Assembly (NCBI RefSeq): GCF_000739895.2 | Contig: NZ_BBJS01000002.1 | Span: 1 to 64,000 of the forward strand | Direction: 5' to 3' | DNA: 64,000 nt | Source: Sphingomonas paucimobilis NBRC 13935 | GTDB lineage: Bacteria > Pseudomonadota > Alphaproteobacteria > Sphingomonadales > Sphingomonadaceae | Part shown: positions 47,218-56,439 of the stretch, piece by piece | Layout: every line of letters begins with the position of its first letter | Position numbering within the stretch: position 1 is the first letter of the stretch | Position numbers and translations under genes: made by a program | The notes under the pieces: generated by a model | The model's database searches: none | What the model was told of the DNA's origin: nothing | The model's input: only the letters and a program-made list of their open reading frames with translations

Positions 47218-47561
47218 GTTCATTCCCTCAAGATTTCGTGTCGCTTGGTAAGCGACCACAGCAACCCGCAGCGAGCGCCAATCGGAAAGGATGTATCCTC
47301 ATGTAGGATTTTCCGATAGTTGACGCATAGGGTCAATCACCAGAGTGAGGGAATGCCAATTTTGTAGCGCATGGCTGCTCGTTACCTTCTAAAATGAGGC
47401 AGGCATTTGGATCGACGTTTTTTTGCGTCAATGATTTCATTTATGGGGCAGAGCGTAACGCTCAAGAGCGCAAAATCACCGGCATGAAGAGTAAGACCCC
47501 GCTACCTGATCAAGCTGGCTGCGACAAATAGGCGGCTGGAACGTGCTGCGATTGCGCGTGA
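47218..47561. other. spacer upstream of the interrupted toxin-like gene
   Basis: 344 bases with no supported gene and visibly lower GC than the flanks. An inverted repeat ATCGGAAA (47281-47288) / TTTCCGAT (47310-47317) with an inner GGAT / ATCC match lies 64-100 bases upstream of the toxin-like ATG and could be an operator or a transcript-end hairpin. The remainder, down to the stop of the dehydrogenase, shows nothing I can name. Confidence 0.45.
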
Positions 47562-48827
47562 TCAGCGAAAGCGCTCCAAGCTGAACGATCCCAGTGGAAC
47601 CATGGTCGCATCGCCCCCCAACAACCCCGCGACCAACTCCCCCGTAATCGGCGCCAGCGTCAGGCCGAGATGATTGTGTCCGAAGGCATAAGACACCCCC
47701 CGCACGCCCCGCACCCGGCCGATGGCGGGCAGATAGTCCGGCAAGGTCGGCCGTGCGCCCATCCAGGGCTTGGCATCCTCGCCGATCGGCAGGCCGAGCG
47801 CCGCGATGTGGTGGCGCAGGCGGTTCCATTTGGCGTGGTCGGGCTTGGCGTGCGCGCGGGCGAATTCGACGATGCTGGCGGCGCGCAGGCCCCCGGCGAA
47901 GCGGGTGACGATCATCGAGCGGTCCTCGAACACCACCGGCGGCAGGTCGGCGGGCCAGTCGACCTCGGGCCCCGTCTGGAGATGATAGCCGCGCTCGGCG
48001 ATGATCGGCGCCTTGACCCCGAAAGGACGGAGCAGGTCCGCGCTCGCCACGCCCGCCGTCACCACGATCTCGTTTGCCGACAGGCGACGACCATCGGCAA
48101 GCCGGACTTCCCCCTCGCCAACCGCCGTCACCCGCGCGATGATCCGCGTCCCGCCATCGGCCAGGAACCGGGCCAGTGCGGTCTCGGCGAGCTGGCTCGG
48201 GTCGGCAATCTGGCCGCTCCCTTCGAACCGGATACCGCCGACGATCGGGCTGGCGATCCGGGCCCGCCAATCGTCTAGCTCCGTGTCAGTCAGGGGGCGG
48301 AAGCGGGCGGTGCCGGTATCGGCGGCCTGCCAGCCGGCCAGCCCCCGTGCGGCACTGTTGGGGGTTTCCCACAGGACGATATGGCCTTCCTCGCGCAGCA
48401 GTTCGGGCGCACCCAGCGCCGCGACATGCCGCCGCCACGCCGGCATCGCCTGCGCCAACAGCGCCGCCAGCGCCTCATGCGCCCGCGCATAGCGATCCGC
48501 GCGCGCCGCTCCCAACAGCCGTAGTGCGAAGGGCAGCCATGTGCCGATCTCGCGCGGGGGAAGCGCCAGCGCGCCGCCCCGGCAGAAGAGCTTGCCGGCA
48601 AAGCCGCGCACCATCTTGGGCGAGGCGATCGGCTCGGCTTGCTCGGTGGCGATATGGCCGGCATTGCCCCAGGACGCGGCCCGCGGGATATCCTCCGCCT
48701 CGACCAGGGTCACGGCCCAGCCGGCGCGCTGCAACGCCAATGCGGTCGTGGTCCCGACGATGCCGCCGCCGACGATCAGCGCATTTCGATTGGCGACAGG
48801 GGAGAACGCATTTTCCGACTTGGGCAT
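47562..48827 (-). CDS. FAD-dependent D-amino-acid dehydrogenase (DadA-like)
   Basis: 421-residue DAO-family flavoenzyme. The FAD-binding Rossmann motif is NALIVGGGIVGTTTALALQR (about 15-34) with the acidic strand end VTLVEAED. ASWGNAGHIATEQAEP is the DadA-type flavin loop, and the C-terminal FAD contact is YAFGHNHLGLTLAPITGELV. Divergent from the 4-hydroxyproline epimerase with 45 bases between starts. In hydroxyproline catabolism the epimerase product, cis-4-hydroxy-D-proline, is oxidised by an enzyme of this family, so that is the likely substrate (inference). The open frame far upstream of ATG 48827 is antisense to the epimerase and not real. Confidence 0.88.
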   Translation of the reverse strand: MPKSENAFSPVANRNALIVGGGIVGTTTALALQRAGWAVTLVEAEDIPRAASWGNAGHIATEQAEPIASPKMVRGFAGKLFCRGGALALPPREIGTWLPFALRLLGAARADRYARAHEALAALLAQAMPAWRRHVAALGAPELLREEGHIVLWETPNSAARGLAGWQAADTGTARFRPLTDTELDDWRARIASPIVGGIRFEGSGQIADPSQLAETALARFLADGGTRIIARVTAVGEGEVRLADGRRLSANEIVVTAGVASADLLRPFGVKAPIIAERGYHLQTGPEVDWPADLPPVVFEDRSMIVTRFAGGLRAASIVEFARAHAKPDHAKWNRLRHHIAALGLPIGEDAKPWMGARPTLPDYLPAIGRVRGVRGVSYAFGHNHLGLTLAPITGELVAGLLGGDATMVPLGSFSLERFR

Positions 48828-48840
48828 AGACCATATGATA

Positions 48841-48855
48841 CCGCATACGGATTGG
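48841..48855. promoter_or_regulatory. CCGCATACGG-ATTGG motif in the divergent promoter
   Basis: A near-palindrome (consensus CCGTATACGG) with a TTGG extension, located in the 45-base spacer between the dehydrogenase and epimerase starts. A matching motif is at 51187-51201, before the M24 peptidase. Candidate operator; no regulator gene is in the neighbourhood. Confidence 0.5.
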
Positions 48856-48872
48856 GTAGCAAGGAAATCCCG

Positions 48873-49886
48873 ATGACGACACCGACGATCCGCCACACCT
48901 TTTTCTGCATCGACGGCCACACCGCCGGCAATCCCGTCCGGCTGGTGGCGGGGGGCGCGCCGCTGTTGCGCGGCGCCAGCATGGCGGAGCGCCGGCTGGA
49001 TTTCCTCGAGCGGTTCGACTGGATCCGCACCGGCCTGTGCTTCGAGCCGCGCGGGCATGACATGATGTCGGGCGGCTTCCTCTATCCGCCGTGCGAACCC
49101 GATAGCGATGCCGCGATCCTGTTCATCGAGACGAGCGGCTGCCTGCCCATGTGCGGACATGGCACGATCGGGATGATCACCTTCGGCCTGGAAAACGGCC
49201 TCATCACCCCACGCGAGCCGGGCAAGCTGAAGGTCGAGGTGCCAGCGGGCACCATTCATATCGAATATGAGAAGGAAGGCGCGAAAGTCACCGCCGTCCG
49301 CATCCGCAACGTGCCCGCCTATCTGGCGGCCGAGGGGATCGAAATCGACGTGCCGGGCTTCGGCCCGCTGACGCTCGATGTCGCCTATGGCGGCAATTAC
49401 TATGCCATCGTCGAACCGCAGGGAGCCTATACCGGCCTCGACGATCTGGGCGCGTCGCGGCTGGTCGAACTCAGCCGTATGATCCGCGAATTGGTGCGCG
49501 AGAAGTTCGAGCCGGTGCATCCGCTGGAACCCTCGATTCGCGGGGTCAGCCATGTGCTGTGGGCCGACAAGCCCTCGGCCGAGGATGCCGATGGCCGCAA
49601 CGCGGTCTTTTACGGCGAACGCGCGATCGACCGTTCGCCTTGCGGCACCGGCACCTCGGCGCGTCTTGCCCATCTGGCGGCGAAGGGGCGGCTGAGCGTC
49701 GGCGACCGCTTCGTCCATGAAAGCTATATCCGCAGCCGGTTCATCGGCCGGGTCGAGGAGGCGACCGAGCTTGGCGGGCAGGCCGCGATCGTGCCGTCGA
49801 TCCAGGGCTCGGCGGTGGCGACCGGGTTCAACACGATCTGGATCGACCGCGAGGACCCATTCTGGGCCGGGTTCACGGTGGTCTAA
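48873..49886 (+). CDS. 4-hydroxyproline 2-epimerase (proline racemase family)
   Basis: 337-residue cofactor-independent epimerase of the proline racemase superfamily. The two catalytic cysteines are in LPMCGHGTIG and RSPCGTGTSARLA. The N-terminus TFFCIDGHTAGNPVRLV and LYPPCEPDSDAAILFIETSG follow the family. Cys/Cys at these sites (not Cys/Thr) marks an epimerase or racemase rather than a trans-3-hydroxyproline dehydratase. AAGGAA lies upstream of ATG 48873. Together with the divergent DadA-like enzyme it forms the first two steps of trans-4-hydroxy-L-proline use; later enzymes are not in the window. Confidence 0.9.
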   Translation: MTTPTIRHTFFCIDGHTAGNPVRLVAGGAPLLRGASMAERRLDFLERFDWIRTGLCFEPRGHDMMSGGFLYPPCEPDSDAAILFIETSGCLPMCGHGTIGMITFGLENGLITPREPGKLKVEVPAGTIHIEYEKEGAKVTAVRIRNVPAYLAAEGIEIDVPGFGPLTLDVAYGGNYYAIVEPQGAYTGLDDLGASRLVELSRMIRELVREKFEPVHPLEPSIRGVSHVLWADKPSAEDADGRNAVFYGERAIDRSPCGTGTSARLAHLAAKGRLSVGDRFVHESYIRSRFIGRVEEATELGGQAAIVPSIQGSAVATGFNTIWIDREDPFWAGFTVV

Positions 49887-49896
49887 ATCAGACCAC

Positions 49897-49959
49897 CGCT
49901 CGCGCTGAGCGATGTCGAAGCGCCTTTCCGTGGCTGTCGACTTCGCTCAGGCTGAACGG
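49897..49959. repeat. inverted pair of family-A palindromic repeats
   Basis: A degenerate forward unit (49897-49922, with CGCTGAGCGATGTCGAAG) and a good inverse unit (49936-49959, GTCGACTTCGCTCAGGCTGA then ACGG) are only 13 bases apart, between convergent epimerase and M24 genes. Confidence 0.75.
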
Positions 49960-49968
49960 CCGGGGTGC

Positions 49969-51171
49969 TTACCCCAGATCGTCGATCGCGGGCTGCGGTT
50001 CGGTGAACCAGGCCGCGCCCGTGTCGGTGATGTAAAAGTGATCCTCCAGCCGCACGCCGAAGCGATCGGGCACCACGATCATCGGCTCGTTGGAAAAGCA
50101 CATGCCGGGGGTCAGCGGCGTGCGGTCGCCGCGCACCAGATAGGCGGGTTCGTGGATCGACAGGCCGATGCCGTGGCCCGTACGGTGCGGCAGGCCCGGC
50201 AGGCGATAATCGGGACCGAGTCCTGCGCGCTCCAGCACGGCCCGCGCGGCATAGTCCACCGCTTCGCACGGTTCGCCCGGGCGGACGGCGGCGAAGGCGG
50301 CGGCCTGTGCCTCCTTCTCGATATCCCAGATGCGGCGGACCTCGTCGCCAACCTCGCCGAACGCGTAGGTGCGGGTGATGTCCGAATGATAGCCGTCGAT
50401 CAGCGTGCCGGTATCGACCAGCACCACATCGCCCTCACGCAGCACGTCGTCCTGCGGCAAGCCATGTGGAAAGGCGGTCGAGCGGCCAAACTGCACCGCG
50501 CAGAAAGTATTGCCGGTCGAGGCCCCCAGCGCGCGGTGGGCCGCGTCGATGAAGCGGATGACCTCCGACGCCCGAATCCCCTCGTGCAGGATATGCGCGG
50601 CGCGGCGATGCACCTCCAGCGTCATCTCCATCGCTTGGCGCATTAGCGCGATCTCGGCGGGCGACTTGATCATGCGGCAGCCATCGACGACCGCCGCACC
50701 GTTGATCAGCCGGATGTCGGGGTCGGCTTCGCGGATGCGGTCGACGAACAGGAACGCCATCGCCGGATCGATCGCGAGCGTGCTCGCCCCCGCCGCCTTC
50801 AGCGCATCGGCGACCAATGCGGAGGGGCTTTCGTCCTCCTCCCACAGGCGGATATCGGTGGCGGTGATGCCCAGGCTCGCGTCGAACGAGCCCAGTTCGA
50901 AGGCGGGGCAGATGAAGATGGGGTCACCCTGTACCGGGAGCAGCATCGCCACGAGCCGCTCGGTCGCGCCCCAGGCGACGCCGGTGAAATAGCGCAGGCT
51001 CGCCCCCGCACCGATCAGCAGCATGTCCGCGCCGATACCCGCCATCAGCGTGCGGGCGCGGTCCAGGCGCTGCATCCGCTCGTCCGCGCCGATGACGGGG
51101 GCGGGGTTGGTCCATGGCGACAGCGCCGCCAATTCCCGCTCCGCCGTCGAGCCGCCGATCATCGATGCCAT
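49969..51171 (-). CDS. M24 family metallopeptidase (aminopeptidase P / prolidase-like)
   Basis: 400 residues in the two-domain creatinase/prolidase fold. The pita-bread domain keeps all five metal ligands: the two Asp in VLVDTGTLIDGYHSDITRT, the His in RTGHGIGLSIHEP, the Glu in CFSNEPMIV and the Glu in VRLEDHFYI. Enzymes of this type cut X-Pro bonds, which suits the neighbouring hydroxyproline genes (release of proline or hydroxyproline from peptides), although creatinase-like activities exist in the same family. Convergent with the epimerase. GGAG is nine bases from ATG 51171. Confidence 0.92.
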   Translation of the reverse strand: MASMIGGSTAERELAALSPWTNPAPVIGADERMQRLDRARTLMAGIGADMLLIGAGASLRYFTGVAWGATERLVAMLLPVQGDPIFICPAFELGSFDASLGITATDIRLWEEDESPSALVADALKAAGASTLAIDPAMAFLFVDRIREADPDIRLINGAAVVDGCRMIKSPAEIALMRQAMEMTLEVHRRAAHILHEGIRASEVIRFIDAAHRALGASTGNTFCAVQFGRSTAFPHGLPQDDVLREGDVVLVDTGTLIDGYHSDITRTYAFGEVGDEVRRIWDIEKEAQAAAFAAVRPGEPCEAVDYAARAVLERAGLGPDYRLPGLPHRTGHGIGLSIHEPAYLVRGDRTPLTPGMCFSNEPMIVVPDRFGVRLEDHFYITDTGAAWFTEPQPAIDDLG

Positions 51172-51186
51172 GCCAATCGCTCCGTT

Positions 51187-51201
51187 TCGTATACGGTTTG
51201 G
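51187..51201. promoter_or_regulatory. TCGTATACGG-TTTGG motif upstream of the M24 gene
   Basis: It matches the motif at 48841-48855 in 12 of 15 positions and contains the perfect palindrome CGTATACG. It lies 16-30 bases upstream of the M24 ATG, a position suited to an operator. Confidence 0.5.
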
Positions 51202-51222
51202 CGTCTAGCGCGGATCGCGGCG

Positions 51223-54200
51223 TCACGCCACCCGGCGCAGGCGATAGCCCTCCGCGCTCTGTTCGACAAAGCCCAGCCGCACCGCGCCTGATAGCGCGGC
51301 CGCGACCGCGCGTTCGACCTGCCGTCCTTGGGCGAAATATTGCGCCAGCGCGGCGGCGGAGCGTGGGCGATCGGTGGAGAGAAGGGCGAAGACGCTGGCG
51401 ATCCTGCCGCTGAGGTCGCGGGGGAAGGGCGGCTTGGCAGTTGCCGGCTCGACCAGTGGCAGCGTGCGTTCGGCGGGGGCGAGCGGCGTGGCACCGGCGC
51501 GGCGGCTCTGGAATTCGGGGCGCAGCCACCGGACGCGGCCGCCCCGTTCCTCGGCACGGCGCTCGGTGTTGAGCGCGACCAGCCGCTCGACCATGTCCGG
51601 CGCCTTGATCCCGGCGGGCCAGCCATAGGCAGCGATGACGGCGGCATCGATCTGTTCGTGCAACCGCGCGATCAGATCGACCGAGCCGGCGCGACGCTGG
51701 TCTTCCTCCTCGTCGCTGAGCGGTTCGCCGGTGATCAGCTTGGCGTGGAGATTGTAGAGGCCGGTCAGAGTCAGGTCGGGCGTCTGGGCGAGGATGCGCT
51801 TGCGCGTGGCGTCGAGTTCGTCGGCCAGTTCGGAGATGATGCGGCGGGCGGTCTCGCCGGCGTCGGGGAAGGGGAAGGGGTCGAAGCTCGTGGTTTTTAC
51901 GTAGACCGCTGGCTGATCATAAACGCCAAGCATCCCGGCATTGGCGAGGTACCACGCCTCGTGTGTGGATGATTGCAGCATACCGAGTATCCAACTGTCC
52001 GCTGTTGCGATGCAAATGAGCTTATTGTCAGGCAGGGTATCGGCATCCAGAAACTGAAAAATGCGGTGCTTGGCCGTCTCGACCGTAGCGATATAGCGCG
52101 ACAGCCCTTCCAGCGCGGGGCGCAATTCCCGGCGCGGTTCGCCGAACAGCCACCACTGGTCGCGATAGGTGGCACGCGCATTGCCGTCGCGTTCGGGCTT
52201 CACTTCGCGCAGCACATGGCCGTAGACCTCCGGAAAGCGCTGTCGCACTTCGGTTTCCGACAGGCCGAGCAGGTCGATCACCATCACCCCGCGTGCTCGC
52301 GCCGTCAGGTCGCGACCGTTGCGATAGGGGCGGATATGCCGCTCCAGCCCTTCGCGACGGCCGAGTCCCAGCATCTCGGCTTCCGCGGGCGAGACGATAA
52401 AGCCGGCGCCGTGGAGCGACACGCCGCGAGAACATAGCCAGGCATTGGCCAATAGCGGCTGTGCGCTGCTGACATTCGCGCCCACCGACAGATCGGCATT
52501 GATCCGTCCCACCGTCTCGGAAAAGCGGATGTCAGGCGTGTCGCTGTCCAGCCCACGCTCGCTGATGATCCGCAGGCGCCGTCCGTCCTGCCGCCCACGT
52601 GCCACCACAGTCATCGCGATCCGCACCATCGCGGCATCGGGTGTCGCCTTGGTCCAGGGGTGGTCGGGAATGGCGAGCAGCACGGATAGCGGCGTCGTGC
52701 CATCCAGCGCGCGGGCGATGACCCGGCGGCCAAAGGTCTGGGTGATCGAGTTGGTCGTGACGAAGCCGAAGCGGATCAGCGGCGAGCCCTTGGCCGCCAG
52801 TGCCTGCGCCGCGCGTTCCCACCAATAGAGGACATAGTCCGCCGCGCGCGGTACCTTCGCGTATGCGCGCCACAGGGCCTCGGCCATGCCCTCGGGGAGC
52901 CGGCCGCGCAGGTCCTTGCCGCCGATAAAGGGCGGATTGCCCACGATGAATTCCGCCTCGGGCCAGGCGGTCCGTGCCCCCGTCACGGTCAGCAGCGCGT
53001 CGCCGGTGACGATCGACTGCACATCCTCGAGCACCGGGTCGGACACCTGGCCGCCATTACGCAACTGCCAACGGATATAGCCCAGCCACAGCACAAGTTG
53101 CGCGATCGCGGCGGCGCGGGCATTGACCTCGATCCCATGGAAATTGCGCGGATGGACGGTCTCGGTATCGAGATGCAGCAGTTCCTCGCCCGACAGTTCG
53201 GCGAGCACCTCCAGCACCTCACCCTCCAGCCGCTTCATCAGCTCGAGCGTGACATAGAGGAAATTGCCGGTGCCACAGGCGGGGTCGAGGATACGCATCC
53301 TGGCCAGCCGGCGATGGAAATCGCGCACCCGCTGCACGGCGGCGCGGGGATTGTCTGTCCGCTCGGTCTCCATCGCGCTCAGCACCTGGGCCCAGTCGTC
53401 GCGTAGCGGCTCGATCACGGTGGTCGTCACCAGCCGCTCGACATAGGCGCGCGGCGTGTAATGCGCGCCCAGCCGCCGCCGCTGCGCCGGGTCGAGTGCC
53501 TGTTCGAGCAGCGTGCCGAAGATCGCGGGCTCGACATCGCGCCAGTCGCGCTTCGCGGCGGCGAGCAGTTCGCCGATCTCCTCGCGGTTGAGCGGCAGGG
53601 CATGGGCGGTGTGGAACAGCCCGCCATTGAACCGCCGCACCGGCCGGCGCAGCACATTGGCCTCGCCACCCCGGTCCATCGAATGCCACAAATCCTCCAT
53701 CCAGGGTACGAAGGCGTCGGGCCGCTCGCAGGCATCGGTCAGCAGCGTGACGAAGCCGCCGCTGGGCAGCAGCCCGCTATGCTCGGCGAACATGGTGAAC
53801 AGGCAGCGCATCAGGAACAGCGCCACCTGTTCGGGATCATGCCCGCGCTCCTCCAGCAGCTTGGAGATGCTCGCCAGCCGCGCCGCCACGTCGCGGGTGA
53901 CGGCGGCGGCATGGCGGGTGGGGTCGAGGGTCAGCGGCTTTTCCCAGATCGCCGCCAGCCGCTCGCGGATGTCGGCGCGGCGCAGATCGTCGAGCGTGAT
54001 GCGAAAACGGGCGCGGTCGGGGAATTGCTTGTAATGTTTGCCCTGGCCGGAAAAGTCGGCGAACAGCTCGATCACCCGGCCGACATCGACCACCAGCAGA
54101 AAGGGCGGCCAGCCATGGTCGACCGGCAGCGCCCTGGCATATTGCTCGGCCTGTTCGCGGGCGCGGCGCATCAGCACGTCCCATTGCCGCGATCGCGGTG

Positions 54201-54540
54201 CCGCTCCGGCTTCGTCGGGCAGCAGGCCGGGCAGGGTCGGACCCAGGTCGGCCAGCGATTTCGCGCCCAGCCCTTCGCGGCTCTGCTTGGCCTCCAGCAC
54301 GAAGCAGCCGCGCTTGTAGAGGTCGATCCGCCCGCGCCGGTCCTCATCGCCGGGCAGGATGACGCCGCGTTCGAAGACATAGTCGTTGCGCGTGCTGGTG
54401 GCGTGCGCGGGTTCGGGCGGGGCGACGCCGATGACGGTGCAGAGCTCGGTCAGGAAAAGGGCGTAATTGGCGCGCTCGGCCCCGCCTTCGCACGCCTGCC
54501 AGCGCCGGATGAACGCCTCGATCGCCGCCGACGTCGCCAT
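51223..54540 (-). CDS. MmeI-like single-chain restriction-modification enzyme
   Basis: 1105 residues. The N-terminal region has a PD-(D/E)xK nuclease motif, D73-x9-E83-A-K85 (RIDLYKRGCFVLEAKQS), the same spacing as in MmeI. A helical linker (about 200-360) leads to LGAHYTPRAYVERLV. An N6-adenine methyltransferase domain follows, with motif I DPACGTGNFLY (419-429) and motif IV NPPF (535-538). The target-recognition region is about 640-860 and a C-terminal part of about 250 residues ends RLGFVEQSAEGYRLRRVA. Type IIL enzymes cut DNA and methylate one strand with a single polypeptide; both catalytic centres look intact. It is longer than MmeI (919). Alternatives are PglX or DrmMI methyltransferases, but the nuclease motif argues for type IIL. 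No partner gene adjoins it. The Shine-Dalgarno lies in a hairpin. Confidence 0.88.
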   Translation of the reverse strand: MATSAAIEAFIRRWQACEGGAERANYALFLTELCTVIGVAPPEPAHATSTRNDYVFERGVILPGDEDRRGRIDLYKRGCFVLEAKQSREGLGAKSLADLGPTLPGLLPDEAGAAPRSRQWDVLMRRAREQAEQYARALPVDHGWPPFLLVVDVGRVIELFADFSGQGKHYKQFPDRARFRITLDDLRRADIRERLAAIWEKPLTLDPTRHAAAVTRDVAARLASISKLLEERGHDPEQVALFLMRCLFTMFAEHSGLLPSGGFVTLLTDACERPDAFVPWMEDLWHSMDRGGEANVLRRPVRRFNGGLFHTAHALPLNREEIGELLAAAKRDWRDVEPAIFGTLLEQALDPAQRRRLGAHYTPRAYVERLVTTTVIEPLRDDWAQVLSAMETERTDNPRAAVQRVRDFHRRLARMRILDPACGTGNFLYVTLELMKRLEGEVLEVLAELSGEELLHLDTETVHPRNFHGIEVNARAAAIAQLVLWLGYIRWQLRNGGQVSDPVLEDVQSIVTGDALLTVTGARTAWPEAEFIVGNPPFIGGKDLRGRLPEGMAEALWRAYAKVPRAADYVLYWWERAAQALAAKGSPLIRFGFVTTNSITQTFGRRVIARALDGTTPLSVLLAIPDHPWTKATPDAAMVRIAMTVVARGRQDGRRLRIISERGLDSDTPDIRFSETVGRINADLSVGANVSSAQPLLANAWLCSRGVSLHGAGFIVSPAEAEMLGLGRREGLERHIRPYRNGRDLTARARGVMVIDLLGLSETEVRQRFPEVYGHVLREVKPERDGNARATYRDQWWLFGEPRRELRPALEGLSRYIATVETAKHRIFQFLDADTLPDNKLICIATADSWILGMLQSSTHEAWYLANAGMLGVYDQPAVYVKTTSFDPFPFPDAGETARRIISELADELDATRKRILAQTPDLTLTGLYNLHAKLITGEPLSDEEEDQRRAGSVDLIARLHEQIDAAVIAAYGWPAGIKAPDMVERLVALNTERRAEERGGRVRWLRPEFQSRRAGATPLAPAERTLPLVEPATAKPPFPRDLSGRIASVFALLSTDRPRSAAALAQYFAQGRQVERAVAAALSGAVRLGFVEQSAEGYRLRRVA

Positions 54541-54546
54541 AAGTTG

Positions 54547-54579
54547 AAATCCTTCCGATGGGGATCATCGGGAGGATTT
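54547..54579 (-). promoter_or_regulatory. 14-bp hairpin covering the Shine-Dalgarno of the MmeI-like gene
   Basis: On the coding strand AAATCCTCCCGATG, loop ATCCC, CATCGGAAGGATTT: 13 of 14 positions pair. The 3' arm contains GGAAGG, the only plausible ribosome site, 9-10 bases before the ATG at 54540. In RNA it would close the translation start; in DNA the dyad could bind a repressor. Confidence 0.65.
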
Positions 54580-54628
54580 CGATTGGTCAAAGCGAAGTTG
54601 CGGCCATTTCTGTCCAGTCTCCTCACCT

Positions 54629-54709
54629 CCGTTCAGCCTGAGCGAAGTCGAAGGCCAAGGGAATCGGGAAACCGTCAAGCGTGCGCTTCGACTTCGCTCA
54701 GCGTGAAGG
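54629..54709. repeat. inverted pair of family-A palindromic repeats
   Basis: A perfect forward unit (54629-54656) and an inverse unit (54685-54709, CTTCGACTTCGCTCAGCGTG then AAGG), 28 bases apart, between the S10 peptidase stop and the MmeI-like start. Confidence 0.82.
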
Positions 54710-54751
54710 GCTGTGGGGATCGGTCAAAAGCATCGATAATGGATGCAAGAC

Positions 54752-56257
54752 CTATCCTCCATACATCGCCATCGCATCGCGCCGGAACGCGGCACCGCTA
54801 TCCGACCGGCTATAAAACATATGCCCACCCGGATAGACGTTCAGATGCACCCGCTGCGCCACGCCGTAACTCGGCATCTGGTCGACGATGAGTCTTGAAG
54901 CGAAATAGGGGCAGGACAGGTCGTCCCAGCCATGGACGATCATCACCTTCATCTTGGGATCGTTGGCGATCGCCTTGCGCAGATCGGTGACGGGGGTGTC
55001 GTCCGGCTTGCCGCGATCCCAGGCGCTGTTCACCTCATAGGACAGCGCGTGATAGCGCGCGTCGGTCTTCCAACCCACTTCGCGCGTGACGAAGTCGACC
55101 ATTGCGCTCGTCGTCGGTGCGATCAGCGAGTCGAGTAGCGGATCGTTCGAGCGCTGCTGCGATGACCAAGGGAAGGGGTCGAAGGCGGTGACGTTGGAGT
55201 CGTAGATGCTGCCGATCGTCGAGTCGTTGCGATGGATCTCGCGCAAATAGGTACCCGTATCGACCCGCCCGCCCAGTTTGCGCACCAGCGCCGGGTCGAG
55301 CCCGGTCAGCTCGGTCACATGGCTGACCAGCCGATCGACCGCCTGGGTATCCGATCGGCCGCGCATCAGGTCGCGCAAATAATCGCCGCGCGCATAGGCT
55401 TCAACGCCCGCCATGGCTTCGGGCGTCAGCTTGCCCTGCCGCTCCAGCTGCGCCGCCGCCATCGAGGGCAGGTCGATCATCCAGGGCAGAGGCGACAGCG
55501 CCGTCGCACCGTCGCCCGAAGCCGGGTCGAGATAGGGCGAGACCATCACCAGCCCGTTCACCCCGACGCCGATCTGCGATTGCAGCTCATAGGCGATGCG
55601 CGGCGCGCGATAGCCTCCATAGCTTTCGCCCATGATATATTTGGGCGAGCGCAACCGGCCTTCCTTGACCAGCCAGTCATAGACGACCTTGGACAGATAT
55701 TTGATGTCCGGATCGTTGGCGTAGAACGCCTTCTTGGTCTCCGCCTCGTCGACCAGACTGCGGCTGAAGCCGGTGCCGATCGGATCGATGAAGACCAGGT
55801 CGGTGAAGTCCAGCCAGCTATTGGCATTGTCTGTGGCGATCGGGCTGTCCGAAGGGGCGTCGCCCTGTGCGCCGAACTGGACATGCTTGGGGCCGACCGC
55901 GCCCATGTTGAGATAGACGGAGGCTGCACCCGGGCCGCCGTTGAAGGCGAAGGTCACCGGCCTCCGCACATCACCGCCGGGCACGGTATAGGCGGTATAG
56001 ACGACCTGCCCGATCTCCTTGCCCTTCTCGTCGCGGACCGGAATCTTGCCGACCGTCGCCTTGTAGGTGAGGAGCTTGCCGCCGATCCGCGCGCTCTGGG
56101 TGATCGTCTTGTCGGCGGGGAGCGGCGGACGCTTGGCCTCGTCGTCTTTCGTTTCGGTGGTCGTCTTGGTCTCGGTCTTCTCCGCCTTTTGCGCGAACGC
56201 TGGGGTCGTGCCGGCGGCGAGCAGCAACAAGGCGGCCAGATGCAGGGTCTTGGACAA
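54752..56257 (-). CDS. S10 family serine carboxypeptidase-like peptidase
   Basis: About 501 residues, exported ([18 protein letters not shown] signal), alpha/beta-hydrolase fold. The oxyanion region is [20 protein letters not shown], the nucleophile Ser is in [14 protein letters not shown], the Asp in [11 protein letters not shown] and the His in [12 protein letters not shown]. This is the bacterial branch of serine carboxypeptidases, releasing C-terminal residues. Start: AGGGGGAG points to a TTG at 56257 (SKTLHLAAL); an ATG at 56299 would add 14 residues without a ribosome site. A charged Lys/Glu/Thr linker (residues 24-45) follows the signal. Divergent from uvrA. Confidence 0.9.
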   Translation of the reverse strand: MSKTLHLAALLLLAAGTTPAFAQKAEKTETKTTTETKDDEAKRPPLPADKTITQSARIGGKLLTYKATVGKIPVRDEKGKEIGQVVYTAYTVPGGDVRRPVTFAFNGGPGAASVYLNMGAVGPKHVQFGAQGDAPSDSPIATDNANSWLDFTDLVFIDPIGTGFSRSLVDEAETKKAFYANDPDIKYLSKVVYDWLVKEGRLRSPKYIMGESYGGYRAPRIAYELQSQIGVGVNGLVMVSPYLDPASGDGATALSPLPWMIDLPSMAAAQLERQGKLTPEAMAGVEAYARGDYLRDLMRGRSDTQAVDRLVSHVTELTGLDPALVRKLGGRVDTGTYLREIHRNDSTIGSIYDSNVTAFDPFPWSSQQRSNDPLLDSLIAPTTSAMVDFVTREVGWKTDARYHALSYEVNSAWDRGKPDDTPVTDLRKAIANDPKMKVMIVHGWDDLSCPYFASRLIVDQMPSYGVAQRVHLNVYPGGHMFYSRSDSGAAFRRDAMAMYGG

Positions 56258-56439
56258 GATGGAAACGCTCCCCCTTCGGATTCTGTGACAATATATCACT
56301 CATGGCGTTCGGGAAGCCAAGTCCCGCCGCCTGTGCGAGGATCATGGGCGAATATCGAGCGTTACCGCAAGCCCAGCCACCACACTGCCCCTCGAAACCC
56401 GCCGACTCGCTTCCTATCTCGCCTATGGCAATTTTTCCG

